From Oscillospiraceae bacterium (GTDB lineage: Bacteria; Bacillota; Clostridia; Oscillospirales; Oscillospiraceae), in NCBI GenBank assembly GCA_916988195.3, contig CAKASQ030000061.1, positions 89,590 to 153,589 on the forward strand: a stretch of DNA of 64,000 nucleotides, written 5' to 3'. The notes beneath the pieces are model-generated. The model was given only the letters and a program-made list of their open reading frames with translations, was not told the origin of the DNA and did not search any database. The position numbers were made by a program, and so were the translations under genes. Below are positions 61,248 to 64,000 of this stretch, piece by piece (within the stretch, counting starts at the first letter, position 1; every line of letters begins with the position of its first letter).

Positions 61248-63596
61248 ATGAAACCAACCTTATGTTCCAAATGCAAAAAGAATCTGGCGGTCGTGTTCAT
61301 CACAAAGATTGAAAACGGCCAGACCAACAATGAGGGCTACTGCCTCAAATGTGCGCGCGAGCTTGGCATCAAGCCCGTCGACGACATGATCAGCCGCATG
61401 GGCCTTTCTGACGAGGACCTCGACAACCTCAACGGTGAAATGCTCGACACGATGAACGGCCTCGAAGGACTCATTTCCGGCGCGCAGAACCGGGACGACG
61501 AGCCGGAGGAGGATGAGGATGACGAAAACGCCTCGCAGACCGCGACGTTCCCGTTCCTCAATAAGCTCTTCGGAAACGCCGGAAACAACAACCCCGGGGA
61601 AGCATTGAGCCCGCAGAAGGAGGAGCCCCGGCAAAATCCCCCGCGCGGCGATAAGCCGAACGGACAGAAGAATAAAAAACGCAAATTTCTCGATACCTAC
61701 TGTCAGAACCTCACGCAGAAGGCGCGCGACGGGAAGCTCGACCGCATTGTCGGCCGCGACGTGGAAACCGAGCGCGTGGTGCAGATTTTAAACCGGCGGC
61801 AGAAGAATAACCCGTGTTTGATCGGTGAGCCAGGCGTCGGCAAAACGGCGATCGCCGAGGGCCTTGCGCAGCGGATCGTCGACAAAGAAGTACCTTACAA
61901 GCTGCAAGGCAAGGAGGTCTATTTGATGGACCTGACTGCGCTCGTCGCGGGCACGCAGTTCCGGGGCCAGTTTGAAAGCCGCATGAAGAGCCTCATCGAC
62001 GAGGTCAAAAAGCTCGGCAATATCATCCTTGTCATCGACGAGGTGCACAACTTAGTTGGCGCGGGCGACGCAGAAGGCTCGATGAACGCGGCGAATATCT
62101 TAAAGCCTGCCCTCTCGCGCGGCGAGATTCAGGTCATCGGCGCGACAACGTTCGACGAGTACCGCAAGTATATCGAAAAGGACTCTGCGCTCGAGCGCCG
62201 CTTCCAGCCCGTGACGGTCAATGAACCGACGATCGAGGAGTCCATCGCGATTCTGCGCGGCATTTCGCACTACTACGAAGAATTCCACGGCGTGGAGATC
62301 CCGCCCGAGATTGCGCGGCAGACCGTCATTCTCTCCGAGCGGTATATCACCGACCGTTTCCTTCCCGACAAGGCCATCGACCTTTTGGACGAAGCCTGCT
62401 CGGACGTGAACCTCAAAAACAAGTCCATCGGCAAGCTCGAAGCCCTCAAAAAAGATCAGGCCGATATTGAACTCGAGCTCGGCGCGCTTATGGACCAGCC
62501 GGATAAGGCGGACGCGGACTTTGCCCGCATGGCGGAGCTTCGCAGCCGCAAATTGCAGCTCGAGAAGGAAATCGCCGTGCTGGAGGAAGAGCCGAAGCCG
62601 GTTCTGACGATGGAAAACCTTGCGCGTATTATCGAGCTCTGGACGAAAATCCCGGCGAGCAAAATCCGCGCGCAGGAGTATGAGCAGCTGGAAAATCTCG
62701 ACACGCGCCTTAAAGAACACATTGTGGGGCAGGACGAGGCCATCCGCGCCGTTACGGCGGCTATCCGGAGAAACCGTGTCGGCATTTCGCCCAAGAAGCG
62801 CCCCGTGTCGTTCATCTTCGTCGGCTCGACGGGCGTTGGCAAGACAGAGCTTGTCAAGTGCTTGGCGAATGAGATGTTCGAGTCCGTGGAGTCTCTTATC
62901 CGGCTCGACATGTCCGAGTACATGGAAAAGCACAGCGTTTCAAAGCTCATCGGTTCGCCTCCCGGCTATGTCGGCTATGACGAGGCGGGGCAGCTGACGG
63001 AGAAAATCCGCCGCCGGCCGTATTCTGTCATTCTCTTTGACGAGCTCGAGAAGGCGCACCCGGACGTTCTGAATATCCTGCTTCAGATCCTCGACGACGG
63101 GCGGATCACGGACGCGCAGGGGAGAGTTGTGAACTTTGAAAACACGATCATCATCATGACCTCCAACGCCGGCTCTGACCGCAAGGACGGCTCGGTCGGC
63201 TTCGGCAAGAGCTTATCGGAGCAGACGCAGGAAAAGGCCGTCAAGGCGCTCTCCGAGTTCCTCCGGCCGGAGTTCATCAACCGTGTGGACGAGGTCATCT
63301 CGTTCAATAAGCTCACGGAAGAAAACTTCCGCGCGATTGCGGGCATTATGCTCACGGATCTCCGGCAGGCGCTTTCGGAGCGCGGGATCGACTTTACGTG
63401 GGACGAGAGCGTCATTGATGCGCTGGTCAAGAAGTCCTATTCCGTGACCTACGGCGCGCGGAATCTCCGCCGTACGATTCAAAAAGAGCTTGAAGACCAG
63501 ATTGCCCAGAAAATCATCGAGAGCTTTGTGGCCCCGCTTCATACGCTGTACGCTGCGGCGGATGAGACCGGTACGTTCACGGTCACAGGAGAATAA
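61248..63596 (+). CDS. clpE: ClpE-like ATP-dependent protease ATPase subunit
   Basis: The 782-residue protein has an N-terminal C4 zinc finger (Cys6, Cys9, Cys32, Cys35), an acidic linker, AAA+ domain 1 with GEPGVGKT (193-200), a coiled-coil middle domain (about 400-450) and AAA+ domain 2 with GSTGVGKT (526-533). The zinc finger in place of Clp-N repeats is the ClpE arrangement. The loop VGFGKS in the second domain could dock on ClpP. ClpE unfolds damaged proteins for ClpP, mostly under heat stress in Bacillus. Confidence 0.9.
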   Translation: MKPTLCSKCKKNLAVVFITKIENGQTNNEGYCLKCARELGIKPVDDMISRMGLSDEDLDNLNGEMLDTMNGLEGLISGAQNRDDEPEEDEDDENASQTATFPFLNKLFGNAGNNNPGEALSPQKEEPRQNPPRGDKPNGQKNKKRKFLDTYCQNLTQKARDGKLDRIVGRDVETERVVQILNRRQKNNPCLIGEPGVGKTAIAEGLAQRIVDKEVPYKLQGKEVYLMDLTALVAGTQFRGQFESRMKSLIDEVKKLGNIILVIDEVHNLVGAGDAEGSMNAANILKPALSRGEIQVIGATTFDEYRKYIEKDSALERRFQPVTVNEPTIEESIAILRGISHYYEEFHGVEIPPEIARQTVILSERYITDRFLPDKAIDLLDEACSDVNLKNKSIGKLEALKKDQADIELELGALMDQPDKADADFARMAELRSRKLQLEKEIAVLEEEPKPVLTMENLARIIELWTKIPASKIRAQEYEQLENLDTRLKEHIVGQDEAIRAVTAAIRRNRVGISPKKRPVSFIFVGSTGVGKTELVKCLANEMFESVESLIRLDMSEYMEKHSVSKLIGSPPGYVGYDEAGQLTEKIRRRPYSVILFDELEKAHPDVLNILLQILDDGRITDAQGRVVNFENTIIIMTSNAGSDRKDGSVGFGKSLSEQTQEKAVKALSEFLRPEFINRVDEVISFNKLTEENFRAIAGIMLTDLRQALSERGIDFTWDESVIDALVKKSYSVTYGARNLRRTIQKELEDQIAQKIIESFVAPLHTLYAAADETGTFTVTGE

Positions 63597-63602
63597 GCTG
63601 CG

Positions 63603-63628
63603 CCCCGCCGGATGCCCTCCGGCGGGGC
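63603..63628 (+). terminator. GC-rich hairpin after clpE
   Basis: CCCCGCCGGA, loop TGCCC and TCCGGCGGGG form a 10-bp stem, but a T-run appears only about 20 bases later, so its role as a terminator is uncertain. Confidence 0.5.
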
Positions 63629-63674
63629 TGAACCGAACAATATGCGCTTTTTTTCCGAAAAGCGAAATTAGGGC

Positions 63675-63703
63675 TTGACGAAAGTACGTTCATATGTTAT
63701 GAT
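63675..63703 (+). promoter_or_regulatory. Promoter of tRNA-Thr
   Basis: TTGACG (63675-63680) and TATGAT (63698-63703) are 17 bases apart. Confidence 0.75.
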
Positions 63704-63744
63704 ATCCAAGCAAATTTGAGAGATGCAAATCTCCAATCTGCAAT

Positions 63745-63820
63745 GCTAGTGTGGCTCAGTCGGTAGAGCAGCTGATTCGTAATCAGCAGGTCGCCGGTTC
63801 AAGTCCGGCCACTAGCTCCA
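63745..63820 (+). tRNA. tRNA-Thr (anticodon CGT)
   Basis: Acceptor arms GCTAGTG and CACTAGC pair, the anticodon arm GCTGA-TTCGTAA-TCAGC reads CGT, and the T arm is GCCGG-TTCAAGT-CCGGC. CCA is encoded. Confidence 0.95.
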
Positions 63821-63864
63821 GAAACCAGCGAAAATCGTAAGATTTCCGCTGGTTTTCTCTTTTA
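63821..63864 (+). terminator. Intrinsic terminator after tRNA-Thr
   Basis: GAAACCAGCG.AAATC and GATTT..CGCTGGTTTTC form a stem followed by TCTTTTAT. Confidence 0.8.
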
Positions 63865-64000
63865 TTTGTTCGAATTTTCAGGTGTCAAAACCGCCTGACC
63901 CACACCGTGACCCACACGGCGAATAAATTGCTCCCCAAGTCAAGGACAAAATAAGGTGACCCATTCCGCTAACATGGATAGCTGCCGGTTGTCAGGTACC
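63865..64000. other. Downstream flank of tRNA-Thr, no gene recognised
   Basis: This 136-base stretch contains a tandem TGACCCACACCG/TGACCCACACGG and no ORF that I can support. Position just 3' of a tRNA is a common integration site, so an element could begin beyond the window edge, but no integrase or duplicated tRNA end is visible. Confidence 0.3.

Noticed and set aside
63865..64000. C-terminus of an integrase next to tRNA-Thr
   Set aside because: A short minus-strand frame is open but is interrupted by a stop after about 25 codons and shows no tyrosine-recombinase motif.

Overview
The window is a GC-rich stretch of a Gram-positive, spore-forming anaerobe of the class Clostridia, most likely the Oscillospiraceae/Ruminococcaceae group. 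The evidence is Firmicutes-style ribosome binding sites, a SpoIVB sporulation peptidase, a BofC-like protein, RecD2, an ECF vitamin-transport module, ClpE, an L10 leader and FeoAB. No phage, plasmid, CRISPR or rRNA operon is visible.

Layout. 0-2.2 kb: aromatic amino-acid operon on the minus strand (DAHP synthase, prephenate dehydrogenase, start of 3-dehydroquinate synthase). It is preceded by a 22-residue leader peptide rich in Phe and Tyr and by an intrinsic terminator, which together form an attenuator. 2.3-12.4 kb: accessory and surface region with a BlaI/M56 sensor pair, two tandem lipoprotein serpins, an MBOAT/DHHW acylation pair and two lipoproteins of unknown function. 12.5-16 kb: orphan OadG-like subunit, Crp/Fnr regulator, divergent zinc-ribbon protein, SpoIVB, tRNA-Gln and a GNAT acetyltransferase. 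16-29.3 kb: rpoB-rpoC, an L7Ae-like gene, rpsL, rpsG, fusA and tuf. 29.6-34 kb: recD2, comF and mreB. 34-42 kb: LysR regulator, CPA antiporter, MgtC-like protein, a DUF4015 protein and feoAB. 42-45.6 kb, minus strand: rpmG-secE-nusG-rplK-rplA-rplJ-rplL with L1-type and L10-type leader RNAs. 45.6-53 kb: ruvX, DUF2461, two half-size TauE/SafE proteins, tcdA, a PrsA-like foldase, an SdpR/SdpI pair, a structured ncRNA candidate (possibly 6S RNA), DUF1292 and the BofC-like protein. 53.3-63.6 kb: class A PBP, rRNA methyltransferase, ecfA1-ecfA2-ecfT, truA, a DUF5711-like protein and clpE. The window ends at tRNA-Thr.

Most of the window is core information processing. The points that stand out are the aromatic leader-peptide attenuator; an insertion of about 19 residues in EF-Tu and one of about 100 residues in RpoC; the split of the usual rplKAJL-rpoBC cluster into two convergent blocks; two intergenic copies of an L1-stalk-like RNA motif; the serpin pair; three dispersed repeat families (about 108, 150 and 276 bp); and a roughly 260-nt RNA candidate whose ends pair and run into a U-tract. 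I did not see a clearly new multi-gene defence or mobile system.
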